IMG/VR virus record: IMGVR_UViG_3300030116_006859
Coordinates: 563 to 25,421 of that record
DNA length: 24,859 bases
DNA from: a virus
Strand: one strand, 5' to 3'
Under the pieces are notes generated by a model that was given only the letters and a program-made list of their open reading frames with translations, made no database searches and was not told where the DNA came from. This document shows positions 13,401-20,143 of this stretch, in pieces; the stretch's first letter is position 1, and every line of letters starts with the position of its first letter. The translations under genes and the position numbers were made by a program.

Positions 13401-16400
13401 TAGTATGCCAGATTTGTTATATTACAATTTGGAAAAAGCAGGAACAATTAGTACAACCGATAAAGAAGTTAAAGATTATTCTAAAATATCCTTTATTGAT
13501 AGTGTTTATAATGGATCTTATAATATTTCTGATGTAACTAGTAATTCTTTTGTTGTATTTTTAAATAATATTCCAGAAAAATTATCTTACAATCCTGTCG
13601 AATGTGATGTATTAACATATGATACGAATTCAAAAACGGCAAAAGGATCAATCAATAGCATCAAAATACTCTCTGGTGGATCTAATTATAAAAAACTTCC
13701 TAATTTTGTGGGAGTTGGGAAAAATTCTCTAGGCAAAGATGCAGTTATCATACCAACTTCAAGTTCAATTGGAAATGTTAATAAAGTTAGAATTATAAAT
13801 GAGGGATTCGAATACTCTTCTGATCAAACTCTTAAACCAGAAAGTCTTATTGCTGCGAGTGTGAATGTCATTAATACTGAAACCCTTGGCATTGTGAGTG
13901 TTACTAATGGTGGAGCAAATTATATTGAGGCACCTGATATGATAATAGTTAATACTGACACAGGTGAAGAAATAAAAAGTGGATTTTTGGAACCTGTAAT
14001 GTTAGAAAATAGCATTTTATCTGTGAATATTACTGAACAACCAATTGGTTTACCTGAGAAAACAGTAACTTTAAGAACAATTAACAACACTAATGGAATT
14101 GTAATTACAGAAGTAGTGTCTAATGGATCAGGAATTTTTACTTGTAAAATAGCCACTCCTAATCCTGTGTTTCCTATAGATCCATTTTCTGTTGGGGATA
14201 AGGTGTTTATCGAGGGTATTGAAAAAGTTGGAACTGCTGGATCTGGTTTTAACTCATCTGATTATGGATTTAAGTTGTTAACAGTTTCTGATTATGATAA
14301 TGGTGTCACACCAGTAGAAGTTACATTAGATGTTTCTACATTAACATCAAATACAGGTATAGCTGTAACAGCAGTTAAAACTTTTTCAAATATTATTAAT
14401 GAGTCTGATTATCCATCTTTCTCAATAACTCAAAATCAATCTTTATTTACTATTGGAGAAAAATTAATAAAAAATAATATTCCGAGTAATTTAACTGTTA
14501 GTCGTGTAGATACTGGAAGACTGAAAATTTTTGGGAAAGAGGAATTAAAAGTTGGTGATATATTACTTGGTCAAAATTCTGGAAGTCAGTGTGAAATATC
14601 TAAAATAGTTGAGAATCGAGGAAAATTTAAAACTGATTTTTCAATACTCAAAAATTTAAATTGGAGTGATAACATTGGTAAATTAGATGAAGATTTTCAG
14701 GTTGTTGCTGATAACGATTATTATCAAAACATGTCATATTCCATTCAAAGTTTAATTGAGTGGAGAACTTTAAGAAAACAAGTAAATAATCTTCTTCATA
14801 TCAGTGGTATGAAAAATTTTGCAGACACTGAAATAGTGTCAACCTCACCTGTAGGAGTGGGTTCAACATCTAATGTAAACGTAGTTGTAGACTTAATTTC
14901 TGAAAAAAGAGTGGATGAGATAAAAGATATTGATCTTGTGAGAGATGCTGATGTTGTAGATAATAGTTCTAGATTTATACAGTTTAAAAATATAAGATTA
15001 TCCGATTTTATTAGTTGTGATACAAACGATGTATTAACAATTGATAGTATTAAGAGTCAGTTTTCAAATTTTCAAGGAACTCCTAATGAATTTCTGAATA
15101 TATTTGATTTTTCCAATCTAACTTCAAATGAATTATTTAATGAATTTTTAATAGTTGTAAAAAATCCATCAACCACAAACTTTGATAAAATACAATTATT
15201 AAATTTACTTGTATTAAGTAATGGATCTAAAAATATTTTAGTTGAAAAATCCGATTTAATTAATTCAGGGATTGGATTTACAAATTCTGAGAGTAATAAT
15301 TTTGTTGACTTTAAATTAGTTGATAATAATTTAAGATTTACACCAAATGTAGATTTAGATGTAACTAATGAAAGAGATTATGATTTAAAAATATTTTCAT
15401 CTACATTCAATACAAACTCAGTTGGAGTTGGAACAAGTTCTATCGGACCAATAGATTTAAGTTCTCGTATTCAAACATGTACGGCGGGTATAACCACCAA
15501 TATCATCACTGTGCCCAAAGATAAATTTGAATCTTTATATGCTACATTGCATATAATTGATGATAGCACCAAGGAGATGAATTTAGTTGAAAGTTTTATA
15601 TCTCATTCAAATACAGATACTTTTCTTTCAGAAGCATATTTTAACACTGATAATAATGATTTATCTCTTAATAAATTAGGTATTATTACATCTAGTATAT
15701 CGGGTAATAATTTAATATTAAGTCTTGAAAATAATGAATCAAATACATTAAAAATAAAATCTAGAATTATAGGTATAGGAACAACTGGAGTCTCTGATGG
15801 ATCTTATAGATTTAAAACATCAGGTCAATTAGATGGTGCTGAAAGAACATCACTTTATTCGGGAGTATCTACAAGTAACATAGGAATATCTACACTAGTT
15901 AACTTAAATTCACTTTTATTTAATGCGGTTAAATCAATTGTTGAAGTTAGTATCGGATCTTCAAGAGCTATTCATGAAGTATTGTCTCTTCATGATGGTA
16001 CAAATGCTTACGCACAACAATCTGGATCTTTGTCAGTCACAAAAGATAGTATTACTGAGTATGATCCATCTTCAGGACTAGGAACTTTTGGAGCAAATCT
16101 TTCTGGATCTAATTTTATTTTAAATTTCCACCCTGATGATTCTTCAGGTATATCAACAGTGGTCTCTTTAAATCATTGCTTTTATACCATAACTGACACA
16201 GAAAACACTCCAGAAAATTTAACTTATGGTGTAATTACTGAAAATAATTCAACTCAATTATATAATTCATTATTTGGAAATAGAATCAATAAAACACAAT
16301 TTACTCTTAAAAATAATTCAATACCAATTTTTGGAAAAGTGTTTAATCCATCAGATACAACAGGTAAATTTATATCATCAACTGGTCAATTTAACATAGA

Positions 16401-19400
16401 TAATCATTTCTTTAGGGAAAATGAACAATTGGTGTATAAGCCTAAATCTACATTTGTTGGTGTTGGTTCCACACCCATGGAATTTAAAAATGGTTCTATA
16501 GTTGATCAATTACCTGCAACAGTTTTTGCAAAAAACGTAACTGATACTTCATTCTTTATATCAACCACAAGGGCAGGAACTGCTGTTACATTTATAAGTT
16601 TAGGTGAAGGTAATGCTCATGAATTAAGCATGGCAAAGGCAAATGAAAAAACTTTAATAACAGTTGATGATGTAGCACAGTATCCATTAATAAGGGCTGA
16701 TGTAACACATACCTTAGATAGTAATAATGGACAAATTGGATTAACAACAACAATCTTACATTTAAGTGGAATATCTACAGTTTCATCAGAAGATGTTTTA
16801 AAAGTAAATGATGAGTTTATGAAGGTAGTAAACGTTGGATTTGCAAATGAATATGGTGGTGTCGTTGGTTCTTCAGGAACATTTAATACAGTTGAAGTGG
16901 AAAGATCTTTTGTAGGAACCTCTGCTACAACGCATTCAAATGGAGATGCAGTCAATGTATTCAGAGGATCATATAATATTTCAGGTAAAGATATTTTCTT
17001 TACTCAAGCACCTAGAGGACAGGCTGGAAATCTTAAAACTGAAAATGATTTAAATTTTGTAACTTCTAATTTTACTGGAAGAGTGTACTTGAGAAATGAT
17101 TATAGTTCAAATGTTATTTACGATGATATATCAAATCAGTTCACAGGAATTAATTCTACATTTACGATAAAAGTTGGTGGTGCTAATACAATTGGTATCG
17201 GAACCACTGGTGGTAGTGGTATTATGTTTGTTAATGGAATATTCCAATCACCATCAACAGAATTTAATCCTAACAAAAACTTCAAGATTATTGAAAGTGG
17301 TAGTGGTGCTACTGGTGTTTCGAGTGTTATATTTACAGGAATTACTTCATCCGATGGATCTATATTTGTATCAAATAATATCAATACAAATGAACTACCT
17401 AGAGGTGGAGTTCCCATTTCGATTGGAAACACAGTTAATGGATTAGGATATGCTCCTCTTGTGGGTGCAAAAGTCAAAGTACTTACTGGTGCAGGTGGGA
17501 CAGTATCAAGTATTGTTGGAGTTGCTTACAGTGGATCTGATTTGGGTATTCAAACTGCAGCATACAATAATATAACTGGAATCATAACATTTACAACTGT
17601 TAATGAGCATCAATTTAGAGATTCAAATGATTTTGTCTTGATTGATAACATGAACTTTACACCACCTTTGACATTGCGTCCAAATGAATATGAAGTAGTT
17701 TCAGTCGCCGCAACAAATGTTTTTGGTGTAAGTGTTGGGTCAAGCACAGTATCTCATGTGTATCAAGGTTCTGGTAACTTATATCCATTCTTCCCCAATT
17801 TAACTTTTGGATCAGGATATAACGGTCTCTCACCAATTGGAGTTGCAGTAACTGACTTGGGATACGAACATCGTTTTGTGTCTGCAAATACAAATGCGAT
17901 TTCTGGTAGTTTAACACCTACAAACGCAGTTTACAATCCTGTAACGGGAGAATTGCAATTGACAATTCCGAATCATGGAAAAAATACAAGTGAAACTATA
18001 ACAATTGCAGATCGCAGTATATTCTTCACATGTTCAAGAGATGATTTTAGAACTGTTCATCCTTATCCAAGACCAACAGATCCAGCATCAACAAATACAT
18101 CAGAATTAAATAATGGTGTTTTATCAATTGGAAGCACTACTATTAATACACTTACTGTAAATGTTGGAACCAATGTTGGTTCTGGTGCACAGGTAACTGC
18201 CACTGCAGGTGTTGGGGGAACAGCAATATTCTCAGTCGTAGGAATTGGAACAAGTTATAAAGATCCTCAGATATTTGTTTCTGAACCATCATATTCTAAC
18301 CTATCAGTTAGAGGAGTATCACGACTTGGAATTGGTCCAACAACTGAAACAGGAACTGGTTTAAAGGTAAATGCGATTGTTAAACCTGTAACAGGAATTG
18401 GATCAACTTTATTTGAAGTATCAGGATATGAAATAGTAAATAGGGGATTTGGATATAAAAAAGGTGATGTTGTAGAGGCTGTTGGATTAGTTACTGCAAA
18501 AGAAATGGGTAATCTTGATCAAAGATCAACACTTACTATCGATCAGGTATATAATGATTCATTCGCACTATGGCAGTTTGGTGATTTTGATTATATTGAC
18601 TCAATTAAAACACAACAAGATGGTAGTCAAAAGGATTTTCAATTAGAATTAAACAATCAATTAATTAGTGTTGAAGTTGGCGACAACTTAAATGAGAATG
18701 TTGATATTGAAAATATATTCTTAGTTATTGTAAATGGTGTAATCCAAGAACCGAAAATATCATACAATATTTTTGGGGGAACAATTATTAGTTTTGTAGA
18801 ACCACCAATACCCGAAGATGATATTACAATACTATTTTATAGAGGAACCGCTGAAGAAGATTCGGAGGTTAATCTCAAACAAAAATTAATCATAGAAGAG
18901 GGTGATAAGGTTCAAATAACACAAGGTTCAGGAGTCGTAGAACAGAGTGAAAGAACAGTATTTAGTTTAGAGACTTCTAAAAAATTAGAGACTAATGCAT
19001 ATCTAGGTAATGGAATTAGTGAAAGTGTTGATAGACCTCTTAGTTTGATAAAACAAAAAGAAGATAGGATTATTAATAAATCATTAGTATCAAAGAAAAG
19101 ATCAAGCATTGAACCAAGAATTACACCAACGGCAAAAATTATTAGTGATGTTAAAACAACTGGTATATTTTATGTCGATGATGCAACATTGTTTGAATAT
19201 GAAACTAAGGATGAGAATCCAAATGACAACCTAATTGATCTATCAATTAATTCAAGGGATCAAATTGATTTCGTAAATGCATCAGCAACTGCAAACATAG
19301 GTATTGGAACAACTGTTTTATCAATTTCAATTGGAATTGCTGGAACAGGATACGATTCTGCACCAACTGTTAAACTATCAGCACCACCATTAATTGGTGT

Positions 19401-20100
19401 TGGTGTAGGAACAACGGCAACAGCAGAGACAACTATCGGTGTTGGTGGAACTGTCACTGGAATAAATATCACGAATCCTGGTCTAGGATATACTATCGCA
19501 CCGAAAGTTTTAATATCAAGTCCTATAGATTACTCTACTACTCATGAAAATATTACATCAGCAGTAATAAAAAATGCTTTTGGTGTGGTAACTGGAATTG
19601 GAACAACCACACTTGATGGTAAATTAGCAATTAAATTCGTTCTTGAAAAAGATGATAAACCATCTTTTACTCCAGTATTTCCTGGTGCAACGGATAATAG
19701 ACCAGTTTATATTTCTGATACTCGTATTGGAACAGGAGTCACATCACTTTCGATAAGTGGAAATGATAATGATGTATATGCTATTGGTGAATCTTTCCTA
19801 GATAACATATATGCACAAGCATCTTTCACTAGTACTGATAATGTTGGGGTACTTACATGCTTCATAAAATCTGATACTGATACCACAGGTCTTACATCAA
19901 CAGGATCTAAGAGTCAACCAGTTGGTAAATTCTCTGTTAGTCGTGTAATGAATCTTACTCGTGGATCAAATCCAATTGCAATTGGAATCACTGGACGAAC
20001 TGTTGGATCAACCACTGGTTTGAGCACATTCCCAACATTAAAGAGAACTGGTGGACAACTTACTTTTGAACAAAGTGGTTCACTTAGACCAGAAAATTGA
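7492..20100 (+). CDS. Giant gp7-like baseplate wedge protein (4202 aa)
   Basis: Position between gp6 and gp8, the ATGA overlap with gp6, and two segments matching T4 gp7 identify it as the gp7 equivalent, the central wedge subunit. Segment 1 is YQTKGTEESFRILFNVLYG (201-219), against T4 YSTKGIEASYKFLFKVLYN. Segment 2 is NDYYQNMSYSIQ (2408-2419) followed by W2424, against T4 SRSYYVMKIKS and W. T4 gp7 has about 1032 residues and these pieces lie in its last 40 percent; its first 600 residues seem absent here. Between and after the two segments lie beta-rich, Asn/Ser/Gly/Ile-rich regions with GGxGY-type repeats, H-(G/N)-F-GD repeats, a YHYH-type domain (1250-1370) and two VNG-x-x-Q domains (3244, 3744). 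The frame has no break over 12.6 kb. No signal or membrane segment is seen. Confidence 0.85.
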   Translation: MIETGIISKVKIQDVLSNQLPNFIRDESPDTIDFLKQYYISQEYQGGPSDISDNLDQYLNVDNLTPEVIVDTSTTVGITTIGAEIVKVTSTKGFPNQYGLLKIDNEIITYTGSTPTSFTGCKRGFSGITSYHSDVNKEDLVFSSSSAAEHEDSSTVQNLSSLFLKEFYKKFKTTFLPGLEQVDFQSNLDVGTFIGKARSLYQTKGTEESFRILFNVLYGINPKLINLEERLVKPSFANYVRRRVCVAEILEGNPIKLKGQSILKGLTGQTLFRSDLDLDINASISDIEPFERSGSGLTGITTYYKIGLFVGYDETSDIEGDFVIVPNTKSIEAVSVGSSVISVDSTIGFGVTGIIISGSNTISYTDKTVNQFLGCTATSTGSFNSPIEPTANIRSNITYFGFEDGDLNKKVVLRLTGVLSEFEQEGDLDVEEGEIISIKSIGDKVENPKQNSSYKEIFCNSWIYNTSSSYFSNFSGFSDSEDGQFNLLSKTDPSSLKVGDFVEIVERDSNKIINTGNTSVKTINDNNNITLEGGTFSDIDIKTDYKIRKKLNKASSSGAPIEFGNDVIISDVQNVYVESENAYVSSNSLPSFVNNNFAEFSKQININVNQISLDLSDTDNTLSGDTGDQTDFSTINFKVNHNFDTGDKVFYTYTNGDSLVGLDTGIYFIDKIGDKSIRLFGSPSGIADGKNITFSKSDNDGIHNFVLFSHKSGEIGAQKLIKKFPLSQNLNIGNNDSTPTGQIGMLKNGVEISNYKSEDKMFFGPLTEVNVLNGGENFDVINPPIISVSSGIGITALVQPVVSGKVEDVFIDTQSFDVDKVISIGVTGGNGSGCILESVIGIRFREELFNAQPTTSGGGISTIVTGNPVSRITFDRDHNFINSEPIIYDSNSNPEVIVGIGTSTLINQSIYYPEIVNSRSIKLYESLSDLSSGIGTVKFYGGSSGKHIFKVGLRNTLLGVNVIDGGKNYTNRNLFVKPSGISTSDNKINFVNHGFTNGDLVNYSTLAGLGSDKPQTISGLSTSLSYYILKDDDNSFRLANAGIGGTITTNFERNKNVSLESTGTGFQSFSYPEIKIIANFTSVGIGTSPVVREITATPKVRGTIQQTYLYETGTGYGSTIINNHKKPIITLKNGKDASIKPIIINGKIDSVIINYVGQEYFSSPDLDVIDPTGLGAGAKLKPIIADGKISDVQIINAGIGYSTSTSINVKSAGQNAFFDSSVRALTLNKHDGNTNELLEESMNKLKYSFTGYSTSLLGNSGLIGWAYDGNPIYGPFGSKDPQQLSPLDTKLKSGYSSNDTNIVDRPPNFSIGHFIEDFKYDNSNGDLDEHNGRFEVTAEFPNGVYAYHATIDNQNKPEFPYFVGNTFRSKPISFNFENNSQTNFDFVSNNLIRNTFPYKVADDFAENDFIVETNEIQDQKIEINSISSGSITGFDILSGGSDYKVDEFLKFDNQNTEGDGLLSFISKISGKEIQSIDTTIEKNDNSIITWSENQINIFTNLNHNLKNNNLVKISGLSTDISILNDLFKIGVSTFTTTTISTITASPSAGFTTEIFVSEIPSSVAVGSSIGIGTETLKILNIYRDLNILTIQRDFDSSFETIHPKGSKVEYLTNKFTINKSIPYFDSKVNQKVFFNPAQSIGVGGTEGLATEVSFSFAGQDIKRNIPAKQIFIENHPFKTNQKIKFTRPDSTQISISTESGSSQFNLPSAPEFLYVVRKTPNTIGIKTGIGNNFNEVYFRNINSADSDLYQFETVFDQVIGDIESIKTTVTTTESHELQNNDQISLNLKSDLSVGIGTSIHINVSRDSSTGNVLFNSIGFNSTGINTSSDTITIQDHGLKTGDKIKYESNLIPEGLENKNYFIYKVDDNNVKLCETIVDVKKDIPRITGIGSTGGSTQSISLINPKIKSVKNNNLVFNLSDPSLTGYEFKIYYDQEYKNDFISSGESSIFSISTSGSNGSVGAALTIGYGSSMPDLLYYNLEKAGTISTTDKEVKDYSKISFIDSVYNGSYNISDVTSNSFVVFLNNIPEKLSYNPVECDVLTYDTNSKTAKGSINSIKILSGGSNYKKLPNFVGVGKNSLGKDAVIIPTSSSIGNVNKVRIINEGFEYSSDQTLKPESLIAASVNVINTETLGIVSVTNGGANYIEAPDMIIVNTDTGEEIKSGFLEPVMLENSILSVNITEQPIGLPEKTVTLRTINNTNGIVITEVVSNGSGIFTCKIATPNPVFPIDPFSVGDKVFIEGIEKVGTAGSGFNSSDYGFKLLTVSDYDNGVTPVEVTLDVSTLTSNTGIAVTAVKTFSNIINESDYPSFSITQNQSLFTIGEKLIKNNIPSNLTVSRVDTGRLKIFGKEELKVGDILLGQNSGSQCEISKIVENRGKFKTDFSILKNLNWSDNIGKLDEDFQVVADNDYYQNMSYSIQSLIEWRTLRKQVNNLLHISGMKNFADTEIVSTSPVGVGSTSNVNVVVDLISEKRVDEIKDIDLVRDADVVDNSSRFIQFKNIRLSDFISCDTNDVLTIDSIKSQFSNFQGTPNEFLNIFDFSNLTSNELFNEFLIVVKNPSTTNFDKIQLLNLLVLSNGSKNILVEKSDLINSGIGFTNSESNNFVDFKLVDNNLRFTPNVDLDVTNERDYDLKIFSSTFNTNSVGVGTSSIGPIDLSSRIQTCTAGITTNIITVPKDKFESLYATLHIIDDSTKEMNLVESFISHSNTDTFLSEAYFNTDNNDLSLNKLGIITSSISGNNLILSLENNESNTLKIKSRIIGIGTTGVSDGSYRFKTSGQLDGAERTSLYSGVSTSNIGISTLVNLNSLLFNAVKSIVEVSIGSSRAIHEVLSLHDGTNAYAQQSGSLSVTKDSITEYDPSSGLGTFGANLSGSNFILNFHPDDSSGISTVVSLNHCFYTITDTENTPENLTYGVITENNSTQLYNSLFGNRINKTQFTLKNNSIPIFGKVFNPSDTTGKFISSTGQFNIDNHFFRENEQLVYKPKSTFVGVGSTPMEFKNGSIVDQLPATVFAKNVTDTSFFISTTRAGTAVTFISLGEGNAHELSMAKANEKTLITVDDVAQYPLIRADVTHTLDSNNGQIGLTTTILHLSGISTVSSEDVLKVNDEFMKVVNVGFANEYGGVVGSSGTFNTVEVERSFVGTSATTHSNGDAVNVFRGSYNISGKDIFFTQAPRGQAGNLKTENDLNFVTSNFTGRVYLRNDYSSNVIYDDISNQFTGINSTFTIKVGGANTIGIGTTGGSGIMFVNGIFQSPSTEFNPNKNFKIIESGSGATGVSSVIFTGITSSDGSIFVSNNINTNELPRGGVPISIGNTVNGLGYAPLVGAKVKVLTGAGGTVSSIVGVAYSGSDLGIQTAAYNNITGIITFTTVNEHQFRDSNDFVLIDNMNFTPPLTLRPNEYEVVSVAATNVFGVSVGSSTVSHVYQGSGNLYPFFPNLTFGSGYNGLSPIGVAVTDLGYEHRFVSANTNAISGSLTPTNAVYNPVTGELQLTIPNHGKNTSETITIADRSIFFTCSRDDFRTVHPYPRPTDPASTNTSELNNGVLSIGSTTINTLTVNVGTNVGSGAQVTATAGVGGTAIFSVVGIGTSYKDPQIFVSEPSYSNLSVRGVSRLGIGPTTETGTGLKVNAIVKPVTGIGSTLFEVSGYEIVNRGFGYKKGDVVEAVGLVTAKEMGNLDQRSTLTIDQVYNDSFALWQFGDFDYIDSIKTQQDGSQKDFQLELNNQLISVEVGDNLNENVDIENIFLVIVNGVIQEPKISYNIFGGTIISFVEPPIPEDDITILFYRGTAEEDSEVNLKQKLIIEEGDKVQITQGSGVVEQSERTVFSLETSKKLETNAYLGNGISESVDRPLSLIKQKEDRIINKSLVSKKRSSIEPRITPTAKIISDVKTTGIFYVDDATLFEYETKDENPNDNLIDLSINSRDQIDFVNASATANIGIGTTVLSISIGIAGTGYDSAPTVKLSAPPLIGVGVGTTATAETTIGVGGTVTGINITNPGLGYTIAPKVLISSPIDYSTTHENITSAVIKNAFGVVTGIGTTTLDGKLAIKFVLEKDDKPSFTPVFPGATDNRPVYISDTRIGTGVTSLSISGNDNDVYAIGESFLDNIYAQASFTSTDNVGVLTCFIKSDTDTTGLTSTGSKSQPVGKFSVSRVMNLTRGSNPIAIGITGRTVGSTTGLSTFPTLKRTGGQLTFEQSGSLRPEN
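7741..7893 (+). other. RGF-type beta module, copy A of four, in the giant protein
   Basis: Residues 84-134 carry GFPNQYGLLKIDNEIITYTG and then F-x-GC-x-RGFSG with a downstream His. The pattern (Gly-Phe turn, I-x-x-E strand, F-x-GC or R-F, H-x-x-G) recurs at residues 332-383, 1552-1610 and 3085-3159. It interrupts the N-terminal gp7-like core, between a DFLKQYY helix (33-39) and the segment 1 region. Confidence 0.5.
7939..8241 (+). other. gp7-like core segment 1 in the giant protein
   Basis: Residues about 150-250 are helical and contain LFLKEFYKKFKTTFLPGLEQ, then a YQTKGTEESFRILFNVLYG motif that aligns with T4 gp7 without a gap over 19 positions. A following beta stretch (LKGQSILKGLTGQTLF) resembles the EDLVGQTIY of T4 gp7. 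The alignment is from memory of the T4 sequence. Confidence 0.7.
11239..11601 (+). other. YHYH-type domain inside the giant protein
   Basis: Residues about 1250-1370 hold GWAYDGNPIYGPFG (1264-1277), LDEHNGRF (1327-1334), YAYHAT (1345-1350) and FPYFVGNTF. This order matches the YHYH family of secreted and membrane-bound bacterial proteins: a D-G-x-PIYG turn, a DE-x-NG-R motif, an aromatic-x-Y-H motif, and a final PY-x-x-G. GxGY repeats flank it (Y1201 and Y1443), so it looks inserted between repeat units. The function of YHYH domains is not well established. Confidence 0.7.
14629..14841 (+). other. gp7-like core segment 2 in the giant protein
   Basis: Residues about 2380-2450 include VADNDYYQNMSYSIQSLIEW and then VNNLLHISGMKNFADTE. 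They resemble the T4 gp7 stretch with RSRSYYVMKIKS, W and VHPVGFGF. In T4 this lies some 100 residues after segment 1; here the gap is about 2,190 residues. The match is weaker than segment 1 but keeps order and motif spacing. Confidence 0.6.
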
Positions 20101-20118
20101 TTAACTTATAAAATGTTG

Positions 20119-20126
20119 TATAAATA
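20119..20126 (+). promoter_or_regulatory. Late promoter TATAAATA before gp8
   Basis: The exact late octamer starts 25 bases before the ATG of gp8, the same distance as for gp25. It lies in the 43-base gap after the giant gene and gives gp8 and the following gene their own late unit. The leader would be about 11 bases long, with no Shine-Dalgarno. Confidence 0.8.
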
Positions 20127-20143
20127 TCTAAAAAACTATTAAT

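Larger units (their letters stand above)
9361..18000 (+). repeat. H-(G/N)-F-x-x-GD beta repeats in the giant protein (nine)
   Basis: A strand ending in N/D-H followed by (G/N)-(F/L)-x-x-(G/N)-(D/N/E) and a V-x-Y strand recurs with the His at residues about 641, 878, 993, 1503, 1675, 1836, 2972, 3373 and 3495. The clearest are NHGFTNGDLVNYS (992-1004) and DHGLKTGDKIKYES (1835-1848). Most are followed some 20-30 residues later by (Y/L)-(F/Y)-x-(I/V) and, in better copies, S-(I/F)-(R/K)-L. Confidence 0.6.
9781..19551 (+). repeat. GGxGY-type beta repeats in the giant protein (at least 12)
   Basis: A short motif of the form (I/V)-x-x-G-G-x-x-(Y/F), usually followed by a P-x-(V/I)-x-(V/I) strand, occurs with its aromatic residue at about 778, 969, 1116, 1160, 1201, 1443, 2066, 2108, 2144, 3655, 3954 and 4000. 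Some copies are paired about 42 residues apart, as at 1160/1201, 2066/2108 and 3954/4000, which suggests a repeating unit of one motif plus a G-x-GA-x-A strand pair. The same unit occurs twice in gp8 (Y236 and Y278). The protein spans between clusters are occupied by other modules. Confidence 0.65.

Noticed and set aside
17136-17477. Antisense frames of 60-113 codons within the giant gene and the DUF4815-like gene (for example 16617-16955, 17136-17477, 23156-23530)
   Set aside because: They mirror Gly/Asn/Thr-rich beta repeats on the other strand, giving Pro/Val/Ile-rich products without ribosome sites or conservation of motif.
7492-20100. Assembly fusion of several genes into one 4202-codon frame
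   Set aside because: The frame is unbroken, repeat families run across its whole length, and no internal late promoter with a properly placed ATG was noticed. Large gp7-position proteins are plausible in marine T4-like phages. Long-read or proteomic data would settle it.
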